Made by a program: the position numbers and the translations under genes
From: Actinoplanes campanulatus
GTDB taxonomy: Bacteria; Actinomycetota; Actinomycetes; Mycobacteriales; Micromonosporaceae
Direction: 5' to 3'
Assembly: GCF_014647795.1 (NCBI RefSeq)
Contig: NZ_BMPW01000027.1
Coordinates: 43,803-107,802 of the forward strand
Length of the DNA: 64,000 nucleotides
Notes under the pieces: model-generated
What the model saw: the letters and a program-made list of their open reading frames with translations, nothing else
Told to the model about the DNA's origin: nothing
Database searches by the model: none
In this document: in pieces, positions 38,376 to 46,548 of the stretch
How positions within the stretch are numbered: position 1 is the first letter of the stretch
How the letters are laid out: the number at the start of each line of letters is the position of its first letter

Positions 38376-39092
38376 ATGCACCGATTGGACTGGCTCGCAA
38401 TCGTCCGGCACGGCCTCAGCACCGGTAACGTCACCGCTCAGAACGCCGAGGCCGGCGGCGCCGAGCTGATCGACATCCCGGAACGCGACGCCGACGTGCC
38501 GCTCGCCCCGGCCGGCCGGGAACAGGCCGAGGCGGTCGGCCACTGGCTGGCGAGGCAGCAACCGCGGCTCGCCGTGGTGTCGCCCTACCTGCGCACCCGG
38601 CAGACCGCGGAGATCGCGCTCGGCTCGATCCCGGCCGAGATCGTCGTCGACGAGCGGCTGCGCGACCGTGAGCTCGGTGTTCTCGACCTGCTCACGGCGC
38701 GCGGCGTACAGGCCCGGCTGCCCGGCGAGGCGCGCCGCCGGGAACGGCTCGGCAAGTTCTACTACCGGCCACCCGGCGGCGAGTCGTGGGCCGACGTGCT
38801 GCTGCGGCTGCGCGCCCTGCTCCGCGAGATCGGCGAGGACCACCCCGGCGGCCGGGTCGTGCTCGTCGCCCACGAGGCCACCGTGCTCATGGTGCGCTAC
38901 CTGGCCGAGCGGCTCAGCGAGGCGGAGCTCATGGCGATCGCCCACGGCACCACCATAGCCAACTGCTCGGTCAGCACCTGGGCCCGATCCGGCGACCGCC
39001 TGGAACCCGTCCTGTTCAACTCGGTCGAGCACCTGCGCCACCACGGCGCCCCGCCGACCCGGCAGGAGGACGTCAATGCCGAACCGGTCTGA
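38376..39092 (+). CDS. histidine phosphatase family protein
   Basis: The 238-aa protein has the RHG motif AIVRHGLSTGN (catalytic His about residue 12), SPYLRTRQTAEIAL, RDRELGVLDL with the acid, and the second His in VLVAHEATVLMV. This is the phosphoglycerate-mutase-like phosphatase fold; the substrate is unknown. Its 3' end overlaps the next gene by 17 bp, so the two are probably co-expressed. Confidence 0.85.
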   Translation: MHRLDWLAIVRHGLSTGNVTAQNAEAGGAELIDIPERDADVPLAPAGREQAEAVGHWLARQQPRLAVVSPYLRTRQTAEIALGSIPAEIVVDERLRDRELGVLDLLTARGVQARLPGEARRRERLGKFYYRPPGGESWADVLLRLRALLREIGEDHPGGRVVLVAHEATVLMVRYLAERLSEAELMAIAHGTTIANCSVSTWARSGDRLEPVLFNSVEHLRHHGAPPTRQEDVNAEPV

Positions 39093-39921
39093 GGAACAGG
39101 TCATCACCCCCGCGCTGCTGCGGGACTGGCCCCTGCCGGATCCGCAGGGCGGCAAGGAGTCCCGCGGCACCGTGCTGGTCGTCGGTGGCGCCCGCTGCAC
39201 CCCGGGCGCGGTCCTGCTGGCCGGGGTCGCGTCGCTGCGCGCGGGCGCCGGGCGGTTGCAGCTCGCGGTGGCCGCGGAGTCCGCCGTCCCCCTGAGCATC
39301 GCGGTCCCGGAGGCCAAAGTGGTGGGTCTCGCGCCGGACGGTGCGCCCACCGACGAGATCCTCGGGCTGGCCGGCAGCGCGGACGTGATCGCCCTCGGGC
39401 CCGGCCTCGACGACGTCGACCACACCGTACGCCTGATGCGCGCCGTCCTGGCCCGGGCGCCCGAGGAGACCGCCCTGGTCCTCGACGCGTACGCCCTCGG
39501 CGCCCTCAGCAAGGAACCCGGCCTGCTCGACCGCCGCCGTGCCGTGCTCACCCCGAACCTGGTCGAGGCCGCCCACCTGCTCGGCCGCGAACCCGGCGAC
39601 GATCTGGCCGCGGCCGCCCGCGAGCTGGCCGAACGCCATCACGCCGTGGTCTCGCTCTTCGGCCACATCGCCGCTCCCGAGGGCCCGGCCTGGCGTGAGG
39701 AGAGCGGCCACGCCGGCCTCGGCACCTCGGGCAGCGGCGACGTCCGCGCCGGCATCGTGGCCGGACTGCTCGGCCGCGGCGCCGATCCGGCACAGGCCGC
39801 CTGCTGGGGCGCCTACGCGCACGCGGTCAGCGGCCTGCGCCTGGCCCCCCGCTACGGCCGGATCGGCTTCCTGGCCCGGGAGCTCGTCGACGAAGTCGCA
39901 TCGACGATTGCCTCGCTCTGA
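39076..39921 (+). CDS. nnrD: ADP-dependent NAD(P)HX dehydratase
   Basis: The 281-aa ribokinase-like enzyme repairs hydrated NAD(P)H. The nucleotide stretch GTVLVVGGARCTPGAVLLAG (about residues 31-50), IALGPGLDD, LTPNLVEAAHLLG and the late GTSGSGDVRAG, a variant of the usual GTGGSGDVLAG, are present. The epimerase domain often fused to this enzyme is absent, so this is the dehydratase-only form. It overlaps the histidine phosphatase gene. Confidence 0.85.
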   Translation: MPNRSEEQVITPALLRDWPLPDPQGGKESRGTVLVVGGARCTPGAVLLAGVASLRAGAGRLQLAVAAESAVPLSIAVPEAKVVGLAPDGAPTDEILGLAGSADVIALGPGLDDVDHTVRLMRAVLARAPEETALVLDAYALGALSKEPGLLDRRRAVLTPNLVEAAHLLGREPGDDLAAAARELAERHHAVVSLFGHIAAPEGPAWREESGHAGLGTSGSGDVRAGIVAGLLGRGADPAQAACWGAYAHAVSGLRLAPRYGRIGFLARELVDEVASTIASL

Positions 39922-39971
39922 AGCGGGTACGCCGTGTTACGACACTGTTGCGGCGAAAGAAGGGAATTCCC

Positions 39972-40385
39972 ATGGCGACCGCCCGCGAGATCATGACCCC
40001 GGACGTCACCTGTGCGGGTGAGAAGGAGTCGCTGGCCGAGGCGGCCCGCAAGATGGCCGACCTGAACGTCGGCTCCCTGCCGATCTGCGGCGCCGACAAC
40101 CGGCTGCACGGCATGCTCACCGACCGGGACATCGTGGTGAAGGCGCTGGCCAAGGGACGTAACCCGGCCGACTGCACGGCCGGCGAGTTCGCGCAGGGCA
40201 AGCCGGTCACCGTCGGCGCCGACGACGACGCGGCCGAGATCCTGCGCACCATGGCCCAGCACAGGGTGCGCCGCCTCCCGGTCATCGACGGCCACCAGCT
40301 GGTCGGCATCGTCGCGGTCGCCGACGTGGCCCGGGCGTTGCCGGACCGTCCGGTCGGCGACCTGATCGACGCGATCAGCGAATGA
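39972..40385 (+). CDS. two-CBS-domain protein
   Basis: The 137-aa protein consists of a CBS pair: MTPDVTCAGEKESLAEAARK...GMLTDRDIVVKAL and KPVTVGADDDAAEILRTM...LVGIVAVADVARAL. CBS pairs bind adenosyl ligands and act as sensors; no effector domain is attached. ATG 39972 has GAAGGGA upstream. It ends one base before the convergent unknown gene. Confidence 0.88.
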   Translation: MATAREIMTPDVTCAGEKESLAEAARKMADLNVGSLPICGADNRLHGMLTDRDIVVKALAKGRNPADCTAGEFAQGKPVTVGADDDAAEILRTMAQHRVRRLPVIDGHQLVGIVAVADVARALPDRPVGDLIDAISE

Positions 40386-40386
40386 C

Positions 40387-41421
40387 TCAGTCCTCCAGCG
40401 AGGCCCAGTCCAGGCCCAGCCTCCGTAGCCGGCGCAGGGCCTTGCGATGGCGGACGCCGACGTAGACCTCCAGCCAGTCGGCGTCGTCCTCGCCGACCAG
40501 CGCCACCATGTCCGGCCCCGCGTACAGCCGGGACCGCGCGCACGGCCAGCGCATCGGCCGCAGCGGCACCCGGCGCAGCGGGGCCACGATCCGCCGGGCC
40601 TGGGCCCGGTCGACGAACGCCATGCCACCGCCCCGGTCCATCGCCGCACGGGTCAAACTCGACATCATGAGGTACGCGGAAAGCCGCTCCCGCTCGCGCA
40701 GCGGCTGATCGCTCAGCCCGTGGTAATAGACCGGCGGATCCTCCAGGCCGGGTTCGATCAGCAGATCGAAGGTGCCGTCCGAGGCCGTGCCGAACACCAG
40801 TGTCCGGTCCGGCCCGGCGGCCGGCGGCCCCGGCAGGACACGCAGCGCGCCGCCGGACACCTCCGGGCGCCCGGCGGCCGCCTCGTGGAACGCGCGCAAC
40901 GGCCCGGGCAGCCCGTCGGCCGGCTCCGGCGCGGCGGGCGGGACGTCGGAGTACCAGTCGGCGACGAACCCCCGCAGCGCACCGATCGGATCGCCGGGCA
41001 GCAGGTCCAGCCAGTCGGTCCCGGCAGGCGGGCCGTCCGGGCGGGCCAGATCCAGCAGGTGCTGCGGCAGCGGGGTGTAGAGCCGCAGACCGGCCCGCTG
41101 GAGCACACCCCGGCGGCGGGCCAGGTCGGTCACCCGCGCGGTGCCCAGCGCCAGGCAACCGTCGGGCAGGCGGGCGAACACGTGGACCGGCAGGGCGTCG
41201 CCGCCGGTCAGCCGCCCCTCGACCAGCCGCGCGAACGGCCCGGTGACGGTCAGGTCCTCGGCGGTGCGCACGCCACCGGTGATCACCACGGTCCCCGCGG
41301 GGCCGATGGCGAACAGGTCGCCCGCCTCGCCGTGCACCTTCGCCCGCGGCCCGGCCGTGGCGAGCGCCCCGGCCTCGGCGACGACGGACCAGAGGCGGAT
41401 CCGCTTCCCCTCATCGCTCAT
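40387..41421 (-). CDS. hypothetical protein
   Basis: The 344-aa protein is not one I recognise. It has no signal peptide or membrane segment. The first 130 residues look beta-rich (KVHGEAGDLFAIGPAGTVVI, VHVFARLPDGCLALGTARV). A Pro-rich middle follows, and the C-terminal 60 residues are very basic (RRVPLRPMRWPCARSR, RHRKALRRLRRLGLDW), so binding to a nucleic acid or a membrane surface is conceivable. ATG 41421 is the likely start. Codon bias is strong and fits a real gene. Confidence 0.7.
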   Translation of the reverse strand: MSDEGKRIRLWSVVAEAGALATAGPRAKVHGEAGDLFAIGPAGTVVITGGVRTAEDLTVTGPFARLVEGRLTGGDALPVHVFARLPDGCLALGTARVTDLARRRGVLQRAGLRLYTPLPQHLLDLARPDGPPAGTDWLDLLPGDPIGALRGFVADWYSDVPPAAPEPADGLPGPLRAFHEAAAGRPEVSGGALRVLPGPPAAGPDRTLVFGTASDGTFDLLIEPGLEDPPVYYHGLSDQPLRERERLSAYLMMSSLTRAAMDRGGGMAFVDRAQARRIVAPLRRVPLRPMRWPCARSRLYAGPDMVALVGEDDADWLEVYVGVRHRKALRRLRRLGLDWASLED

Positions 41422-41661
41422 CGAAGGCTCTGCACCGTCTCCGCCGTGGGGGCAACGAATCTCCGCCTGGACACGGTGGACCCCCCCCGGGACTGGACCC
41501 GGGATCGGTCCTCCACGGGTGGGTGCGTGCGGGTGGCCTCCCCCTCGGCGGCCACCCGCGGACCTCGACCGTACCCGGCGTTCGTGAGCACGCCACGGAT
41601 CCTGGCCGGGTTCGTACCGCACCTTTACCGGATCCAGACCTTCGCGGCCGAGGATGCGGGC

Positions 41662-42588
41662 ATGTCCGAACCGTGGCGGCTTTTCGCCGCGCTGCTGCTG
41701 TTGTTGCCGGTCGCCGCCTGCACCCGTCCGGCCCGGCCGGAGCTGCCCGACGGCAGTCACGCGCACACCATCACGGTCGATGGGCGGGAGCGGGCCTACC
41801 GGACGTATCGTCCGGTCGCCCTTCCCGACGGGCCGGTGCCGTTGGTGCTGGTCCTGCACGGTGGGGCGGGCAGCGGAGCGCAGGCCGAGAGATCGTATGG
41901 GTGGGATGCCCGCGCCGACCGTGACGGTTTCGTGGTCGTCTACCCCGACGGGGTGAACCGCAGCTGGAATGCCGGACCCGGCTGCTGCGGCCCCGCCACC
42001 CGCGACGGCGTCGATGACGTCGCCTTCCTCGAAGCGGTCGTCGCGGAGACCGGCCGGGGTGTGCCGATCGACCCGGCCCGGGTGCGTGCGGCCGGCATGT
42101 CGAACGGGGCGATGATGGCCTACCGCCTGGCCTGCGACTCGACCGTGGTCACCGCGATCGCCCCGGTCGCCGGGATCGTGATCGGCGACTGCCCGTCCCC
42201 GGCCCCGGTCTCGGTGATCCACATACACGGCACGGAGGATCACAGCGTGCCGTGGTCCGGCGGCCCCGGAAAGCGCGACAACGACGGCACCGGCCGCGTC
42301 CCCATCCGGATCGACGGCCCACCGGTGCCCGATCTGGTCGCCGGCTGGCGCGACCGGGCCGGCTGCCCACCACCGGCCGAGCGCATCACGGGCGCGGTGA
42401 CCACGACCACCGCGGACTGCCCCGGCGGCCGGGTGATCGAGCTGGTCAGCGTCGCCGGGGCCGGTCACCAGTGGCCGGGCGCGACCGGCCCCGGCGCGGC
42501 CGCCGAACGCCTCCTCGAACTCGACCCACCGTCCGGCGCCCTGGACGCCACCGCCACGATCGCCGACTTCTTCATCGCCCTGACCTGA
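41662..42588 (+). CDS. esterase lipoprotein of the PHB-depolymerase (LpqC) type
   Basis: The 308-aa alpha/beta hydrolase has a lipoprotein signal with Cys20 in LLLPVAAC, so it is anchored outside the membrane. The oxyanion-hole stretch LVLVLHGGAGSGAQ, the nucleophile Ser147 in GMSNG, HIHGTEDHSVP and the catalytic His in GAGHQWPG give a full triad. The family (CE1-like) includes secreted polyhydroxybutyrate depolymerases and feruloyl-type esterases; the natural substrate is open. Confidence 0.85.
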   Translation: MSEPWRLFAALLLLLPVAACTRPARPELPDGSHAHTITVDGRERAYRTYRPVALPDGPVPLVLVLHGGAGSGAQAERSYGWDARADRDGFVVVYPDGVNRSWNAGPGCCGPATRDGVDDVAFLEAVVAETGRGVPIDPARVRAAGMSNGAMMAYRLACDSTVVTAIAPVAGIVIGDCPSPAPVSVIHIHGTEDHSVPWSGGPGKRDNDGTGRVPIRIDGPPVPDLVAGWRDRAGCPPPAERITGAVTTTTADCPGGRVIELVSVAGAGHQWPGATGPGAAAERLLELDPPSGALDATATIADFFIALT

Positions 42589-42799
42589 CCGCCGTCCCCG
42601 TCATCTCACCCCGGTTATTTGTCGCCGTCGTCTCGCGTCGGGTCGCCTTGTCGCCGTCAGCTCGCCCCTGCTTACCTCGGCCCCGTCATTTCGCTTCCGG
42701 GTTGCCGTCGCATCCCTTCCGGTGCGGGAGTCGCCCGGAGTCGCTGACGTCTTCGTGCGTTCCGATGGGGGTCGTGCGGGGTGTCTCAGCCGGTGGCGG

Positions 42800-44173
42800 C
42801 TAAGTGGCGGCTACGGCGCGGCGGAAGGCGGTGAGGGTTCGTTCGATGTCGTCGGCGCTGGTGCGCCAGTTGCACACGGACAGGCGGATGGCGCGGCGGC
42901 CGCCCGCCATGGTGCCGCTCAGCCACGCCTCGCCGCTGTCGACCACGTGCCGGAGCACCCGGTCGGTGGTGTCGTCGTCGCCGAAGCGGAAGAGGACCTG
43001 GTTGATCACGACCTTGCCGAGCACCTCGCAACCCGGGACGTCCGCCAGCCCGGCCGCGAAGGTCCGGGCGTGCCCGCAGCAGCGCTCCACCAGGTCGGCG
43101 ACGCCACGCCGGCCCAGCGACCGCAGCGCCGCGTAGACCGGGAAGGCGCGGGCCCGCCGGGAGAACCCGGGCGTCCAGTCGATCTGGTCCCGTGGCCCGT
43201 CCGGACCGCTCTGCACCAGGTAATCGGCCGTGGTGCTGACCGCGGCCCGGTGCGGCTCCGGGTGGGCGCAGAAGGCGATCCCGCTGTCGTAGGGCACGTT
43301 CAGCCACTTGTGCGCGTCGGTCGCCCACGAATCGGCCCGTTCCGCCCCGGCCGCGAGGTGCCGCAACCGGGGGCTGGCCAGCACCCACAGCCCGAACGCC
43401 CCGTCCACGTGCAGCCACGCCCCGGCGGCCGAGGTCGCGTCGGCGATCGCGGACAGGTCGTCGAAGGCGCCGGTGTTCACCTCGCCGGCCTGCGCGCAGA
43501 CGATCGCCGGCCCACCGGTGTGCAGCGCATTCCGCAGCGCCGCCACGTCCATCCGGCCCGCGGCGTCGGCGGGCACCACGGTCAGCGACGCCGTACCGAA
43601 TCCGAGCAACCGCAGCGCCCGGTCGATCGTGGTGTGCCGCCGCGCGCTCACCACGATCCGCACGGCGGGCGCCCCGGCCAGCCCGCGTTCCTCGACGTTC
43701 CAGCCGGCACGGCGAAGCACGTGGTGCCGGGCGGCCGCCAGACAGGTCAGGTGCGCGCTCTGGCAGCCGGGCACGAAGGCGTACGAGCTGCCGGCCGGCA
43801 ACCTGAACAACTCCCGCAGCCACTCACCGGCCACCTCCTCGGCCACCGACGCCGCCGGCGAACAGGCGTAGAGCCCGGCGTTCTGATCCCAGACCGTGGT
43901 GAGCCAGTCGGCGGCTACCGCGGCCGGCAGCCCACCGCCGATGACGAACCCGAAGTACCGCCCACCGGGGCTGCCGATCAGCCCCGGATCGGCGGCCGCG
44001 GCCAGTTCCTCGACCACGGTCAGCGGATCCACCGGGCCGTCCGGCAGTGGCCCGCCCAGCCGCTCGCGCAACTCCTCCAGCCCGGCCGTCTCGCCGACCG
44101 GCCGCACGTCCAGCGATTCCAGCCAGTCCGCTGCGATCCGCGCGGCCCTGGCGAGCACGTCGTCGTCCACCAC
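42800..44173 (-). CDS. group II PLP-dependent decarboxylase
   Basis: The 457-aa enzyme of the glutamate/aromatic amino-acid decarboxylase group has the cofactor lysine Lys289 in WATDAHKWLNVPYD and the Asp257 partner in HVDGAFG. The substrate cannot be told: close relatives act on aromatic amino acids, glutamate or 2,4-diaminobutyrate. GTG 44173 begins the conserved part. The frame is open further, to ATG 44290, but that stretch is made of the 39-bp tandem repeat and its translation (GPAVAV...CLPCGW repeated) is not like a natural N-terminus. Confidence 0.82.
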   Translation of the reverse strand: MVDDDVLARAARIAADWLESLDVRPVGETAGLEELRERLGGPLPDGPVDPLTVVEELAAAADPGLIGSPGGRYFGFVIGGGLPAAVAADWLTTVWDQNAGLYACSPAASVAEEVAGEWLRELFRLPAGSSYAFVPGCQSAHLTCLAAARHHVLRRAGWNVEERGLAGAPAVRIVVSARRHTTIDRALRLLGFGTASLTVVPADAAGRMDVAALRNALHTGGPAIVCAQAGEVNTGAFDDLSAIADATSAAGAWLHVDGAFGLWVLASPRLRHLAAGAERADSWATDAHKWLNVPYDSGIAFCAHPEPHRAAVSTTADYLVQSGPDGPRDQIDWTPGFSRRARAFPVYAALRSLGRRGVADLVERCCGHARTFAAGLADVPGCEVLGKVVINQVLFRFGDDDTTDRVLRHVVDSGEAWLSGTMAGGRRAIRLSVCNWRTSADDIERTLTAFRRAVAAT

Positions 44174-44190
44174 CTCACGGTAGGCGCTCC

Positions 44191-44370
44191 ACCCGCACAG
44201 CAGGCACCCCACCGCCACAGCGGGCCCCCACCCGCAGGGCAGGCACTCCACCGCCACAGCGGGCCCTCTCTCGCGGGGCAGGCGTTCCATCGGTACAGCG
44301 GGCCCTCACTCGCGGGGCGGGCACCCCACCGGCACATCAGGCGCTCCCCGCACGGCAGGTGCTCCACCAC
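44191..44370. repeat. 39-bp tandem repeat, about 4.5 copies
   Basis: The word CACAGCGGGCCC begins at 44216 and 44255; the matching positions at 44294 and 44333 carry TACAGC and CACATC. The period is therefore exactly 39 bp with growing divergence. There are no unique spacers. The array abuts the start of the PLP decarboxylase gene on the minus strand. Confidence 0.85.
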
Positions 44371-44374
44371 CTGC

Positions 44375-44396
44375 GATCTTGAACGTTTCGCCACCG
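44375..44396. repeat. left half of a 48-nt-type hairpin
   Basis: GATCTTGAACGTTTCGCCACCG matches the left half of the 18005-18052 hairpin at 19 of 22 positions. Its partner arm is missing locally; the best complement, ACGTTCAAGATC, lies 290 bp away at 44684-44695. Confidence 0.65.
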
Positions 44397-44466
44397 TAGG
44401 AGCCTCTTTCTTGGCTGTCCGCGCCCATTTCCGCAATCCCTCAACCGAGGGAAGGGCGGCGGGGCC

Positions 44467-44514
44467 GATCTTGGTGAGTTGACCACCTCCCGAGGTGGGC
44501 AACTCACCAAGATC
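44467..44514. repeat. 48-nt hairpin, second family member
   Basis: Arms GATCTTGGTGAGTTG (44467-44481) and CAACTCACCAAGATC (44500-44514) pair perfectly. After a one-base mismatch an inner CCACCT/AGGTGG stem closes on CCCG. Length, arm length, mismatch position and 4-nt loop equal those at 18005-18052, while stem bases 9-15 differ in a compensated way. Confidence 0.85.
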
Positions 44515-44671
44515 GCGCAAAGCTGCCGGTCAAAGCGCGCAAAACGGGCTTGATGAGATGCCGACGTGAGGACAAAAGGCGATTTCAACGCCATATGCCC
44601 CGCGTCTCGGCGGCGGTTCACCAGATGCGGTGCTTGACGTCAGACGGCGGCCAGTCGAGCAAAAGACTCGT

Positions 44672-44836
44672 GGAGGTGACTAGACGTTCAAGATCGCGGG
44701 GAGGCGGGGGAGTGGTGGTGGGACGTCCGAGGTCGCGGGAGGTGGGGCGGTCGCGGGGAGGTGGGGAGTGGTGGTGGGACGTCCGAGGTCGCGGGAGGTG
44801 CGGAGCGGTGGTGAGACGTTCGAGATCGCGGGGGAG
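44672..44836 (+). repeat. direct repeats of the hairpin right arm
   Basis: Four diverged copies of a GGTG..GACGTTCAAGATCGCGGG-like unit start near 44675, 44713, 44769 and 44807. The core words are ACGTTCAAGATC, ACGTCCGAGGTC (twice) and ACGTTCGAGATC. The copies at 44713 and 44769 share 30 identical bases. They lie directly upstream of the 3' end of the next minus-strand gene. Confidence 0.75.
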
Positions 44837-44842
44837 GGAGGT

Positions 44843-45358
44843 TCAGGGCTCCTCGTGGGCGGTCGCGCGGGCCGCGCACAGGAACGTCCCGCCGACCGCG
44901 AACGCCCCCAGCACCGCCAGCGAGATCTGCGTCTCGTGGTCGAGTTGCCGCTCGTACACCGCCCGGCTCACCTCGACCACCTGATCGTTATCCTCCAGCA
45001 CGTACTTCCCGTCCCGCTGGCCGGGCGTGCCGTCCAGAGCTACGAACGCCCAGACCAGCGCCACCCAGAATCCGAAGAACGCGGCCGCGGCGGCGAGGGC
45101 CGCCCAGACCGGCACGTGCGGCGGCACCCACGACGCCAGACTCCAGAACCGTCGGGGCTGGCGGGTCTGGAAGCCGCGCCGGTTCGCCAGGATCCCGGCC
45201 GCGAACGCCGGCACCGTCAGGATCGCCGAGAACCCGACCGCGATCGGGATGGTCACCGGACGGGTGCCGAACGCGAGGGCGCCGATCAGCCCGGCCGACC
45301 ACAGCACGCCGGCACCGCACATCAGACTCAGCAGCAACAGGCCGCGACGCGAGATCAT
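44843..45358 (-). CDS. small membrane protein
   Basis: The 171-aa product has four likely membrane segments: LLLLSLMCGAGVLWSAGLIG, VTIPIAVGFSAILTVPAFAA, VWAALAAAAAFFGFWVALVW and ISLAVLGAFAVGGTFLCAAR. A charged loop (residues 118-145) separates the last two. No family is recognised. The start at ATG 45358 gives a short cytoplasmic head; a much longer upstream extension is open but unlikely. Confidence 0.7.
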   Translation of the reverse strand: MISRRGLLLLSLMCGAGVLWSAGLIGALAFGTRPVTIPIAVGFSAILTVPAFAAGILANRRGFQTRQPRRFWSLASWVPPHVPVWAALAAAAAFFGFWVALVWAFVALDGTPGQRDGKYVLEDNDQVVEVSRAVYERQLDHETQISLAVLGAFAVGGTFLCAARATAHEEP

Positions 45359-45506
45359 CACCGCTGACGCTAGTGTCCGCCCGCGCGGCCCGGGGCCGTT
45401 TCGGGTCAGCCGCCCGCGATCGGGGCCGGGGTGATGGTCCCCCATGAGGGGCTTCCGGCCGGGCGAATCGCCGATCTGGCCAACCTTTTTGTCATAGTAT
45501 GGAAGG

Positions 45507-45989
45507 ATGTTCGTCCGTCGTGTGTTCGCCCCGCTTGTGATGGCCGCCCTGTTACTGGCCGCGCCGGCCACCCCGGTCGCCGCCGCTCCCGGCCCGCCGC
45601 CGCTGCACCAGGGTCTGCTCGTCTCCGCGCAGAGCCCGAACCTGTGCCTGACCGGTGGCGCGGTCGGCAAGGTCCTGGCCACCGGGGTCTGCGACCGGGC
45701 GAACCGGTTCCAGAACCTGTTCCTGACCAGCACCGGCATTCTCCGGGTGGGCCTGGACTGCATCCAGCCGGACAGCACCGCCGAGGGCGCCAGGATCCGG
45801 GTCGCGGCCTGCAACTCGCAGAACGGCCGCCAGATCTGGTGGTTCACCGCGGCTCTCCAGTCCAGAGACCGCAACGGCCGCTGCGTCACCCAGAACGCCG
45901 TGAGCGCGGACGGCAAGCACGGCACCGTCCGGTTGAAGGCCTGCAACGGCAGGCCGAACCAGAAGTGGCGCTCCCAGGCCCTGTGGTGA
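45507..45989 (+). CDS. secreted ricin-type lectin-like protein
   Basis: The 160-aa product has a signal peptide (FAPLVMAALLLAAPATPVAAA) and then one beta-trefoil-like domain. Repeats of the ricin B (CBM13/RICIN) kind are seen in NLCLTGG...VLATGVCDRANRFQ, LDCIQPDSTAEGARIRVAAC and GTVRLKACNGRPNQKWR, with six paired cysteines. It probably binds a carbohydrate outside the cell. GGAAGG lies directly before the ATG. Confidence 0.7.
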   Translation: MFVRRVFAPLVMAALLLAAPATPVAAAPGPPPLHQGLLVSAQSPNLCLTGGAVGKVLATGVCDRANRFQNLFLTSTGILRVGLDCIQPDSTAEGARIRVAACNSQNGRQIWWFTAALQSRDRNGRCVTQNAVSADGKHGTVRLKACNGRPNQKWRSQALW

Positions 45990-46037
45990 GGCCGCGCGGG
46001 GCACCGCGATCTATCGAGGATCGTTTATGGTTCCGAT

Positions 46038-46460
46038 GTGGCGGAGGACTGGTGCGGCTGGTGCGGTGAGCGGCGGGAGGAGACCGAGTTCGGTCTGCGG
46101 GTCTGGTCGGGCCGGGTCTCCGACACCTATTTCGCCCGGCAAGCGTATGTCCGCGGGCACGCGGTCGTGGTCTGGCGTGGCCGGCACGTGGCCGAGCCGA
46201 TCGATCTGAGCCCGGTGGAGTCGGACCTCTACCACCGTGAGGTGCTGACCGTCGCCCGGACGATCCGTGACTGTTTCCGCCCGGCGACGCTCAACTATCT
46301 GACCCTGGGGCGGCCCGGCGAGCATCTGCACACCCATGTGATCGCCCGCTACCCGGACGACGCGGGCGCCGACGGCCCGCTGCCGGTCTCGCCTCCGCCA
46401 CTGCTGGACGCGTCGCACTGGCGCGCGGACGCGGCGGCGCTGAAGGCGCTGCTGAACTGA
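46038..46460 (+). CDS. HIT-family hydrolase-like protein
   Basis: The 140-aa protein has the histidine triad His96-x-His98-x-His100 in EHLHTHVIARY, with the middle or last His acting on nucleotidyl bonds in the family, and a Cys pair (Cys6, Cys9) near the start where many HIT proteins bind zinc. The substrate is unknown. The GTG at 46038 starts the frame. Confidence 0.8.
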   Translation: MAEDWCGWCGERREETEFGLRVWSGRVSDTYFARQAYVRGHAVVVWRGRHVAEPIDLSPVESDLYHREVLTVARTIRDCFRPATLNYLTLGRPGEHLHTHVIARYPDDAGADGPLPVSPPPLLDASHWRADAAALKALLN

Positions 46461-46474
46461 GGCGAGGGGAGTAC

Positions 46475-46529
46475 TCTGATACATCTCTGCGCGAAATTGT
46501 CACGCGAAGCAGAGAGTTCCAGTATCAGA
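46475..46529 (+). promoter_or_regulatory. 55-nt inverted repeat in the helicase leader
   Basis: TCTGATAC (46475-46482) pairs with GTATCAGA (46522-46529), and inside it CTCTGCGCG (46485-46493) pairs with CGCG (46503-46506) plus GCAGAG (46509-46514) with two bulged bases. It ends 10 bp before the ribosome site GGAGG (46539-46543). It could be an operator or an RNA switch controlling the helicase. It does not match the rifampicin-associated element. Confidence 0.6.
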
Positions 46530-46548
46530 ATAGGGCCTGGAGGCACGG

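Larger units (their letters stand above)
44174..44842. other. 669-bp repeat-rich gap without a gene
   Basis: From left to right it holds a 39-bp tandem array (44191-44370), a half-hairpin arm (44375-44396), a complete 48-nt hairpin (44467-44514), a matching right arm (44672-44695), and further direct repeats of that arm up to 44836. Open frames here are low-complexity and lack ribosome sites. Confidence 0.8.

Noticed and set aside
42589-42799. Repeat array of CGCCGTC-like words after the esterase gene
   Set aside because: The words are short, irregularly spaced and common in this GC-rich genome.
42800-44173. PLP decarboxylase as the missing EgtE
   Set aside because: It has group II decarboxylase motifs (DAHKWLNVPYD) and lies 33 kb from the egt genes; EgtE is a class V-type lyase.
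44191-44370. CRISPR array
   Set aside because: The 39-bp units are contiguous with no unique spacers, and there are no cas genes.
46461-46548. Rifampicin-associated element before the HelD-type gene
   Set aside because: The inverted repeat present does not resemble the known GGGGCTTGC-type palindrome.
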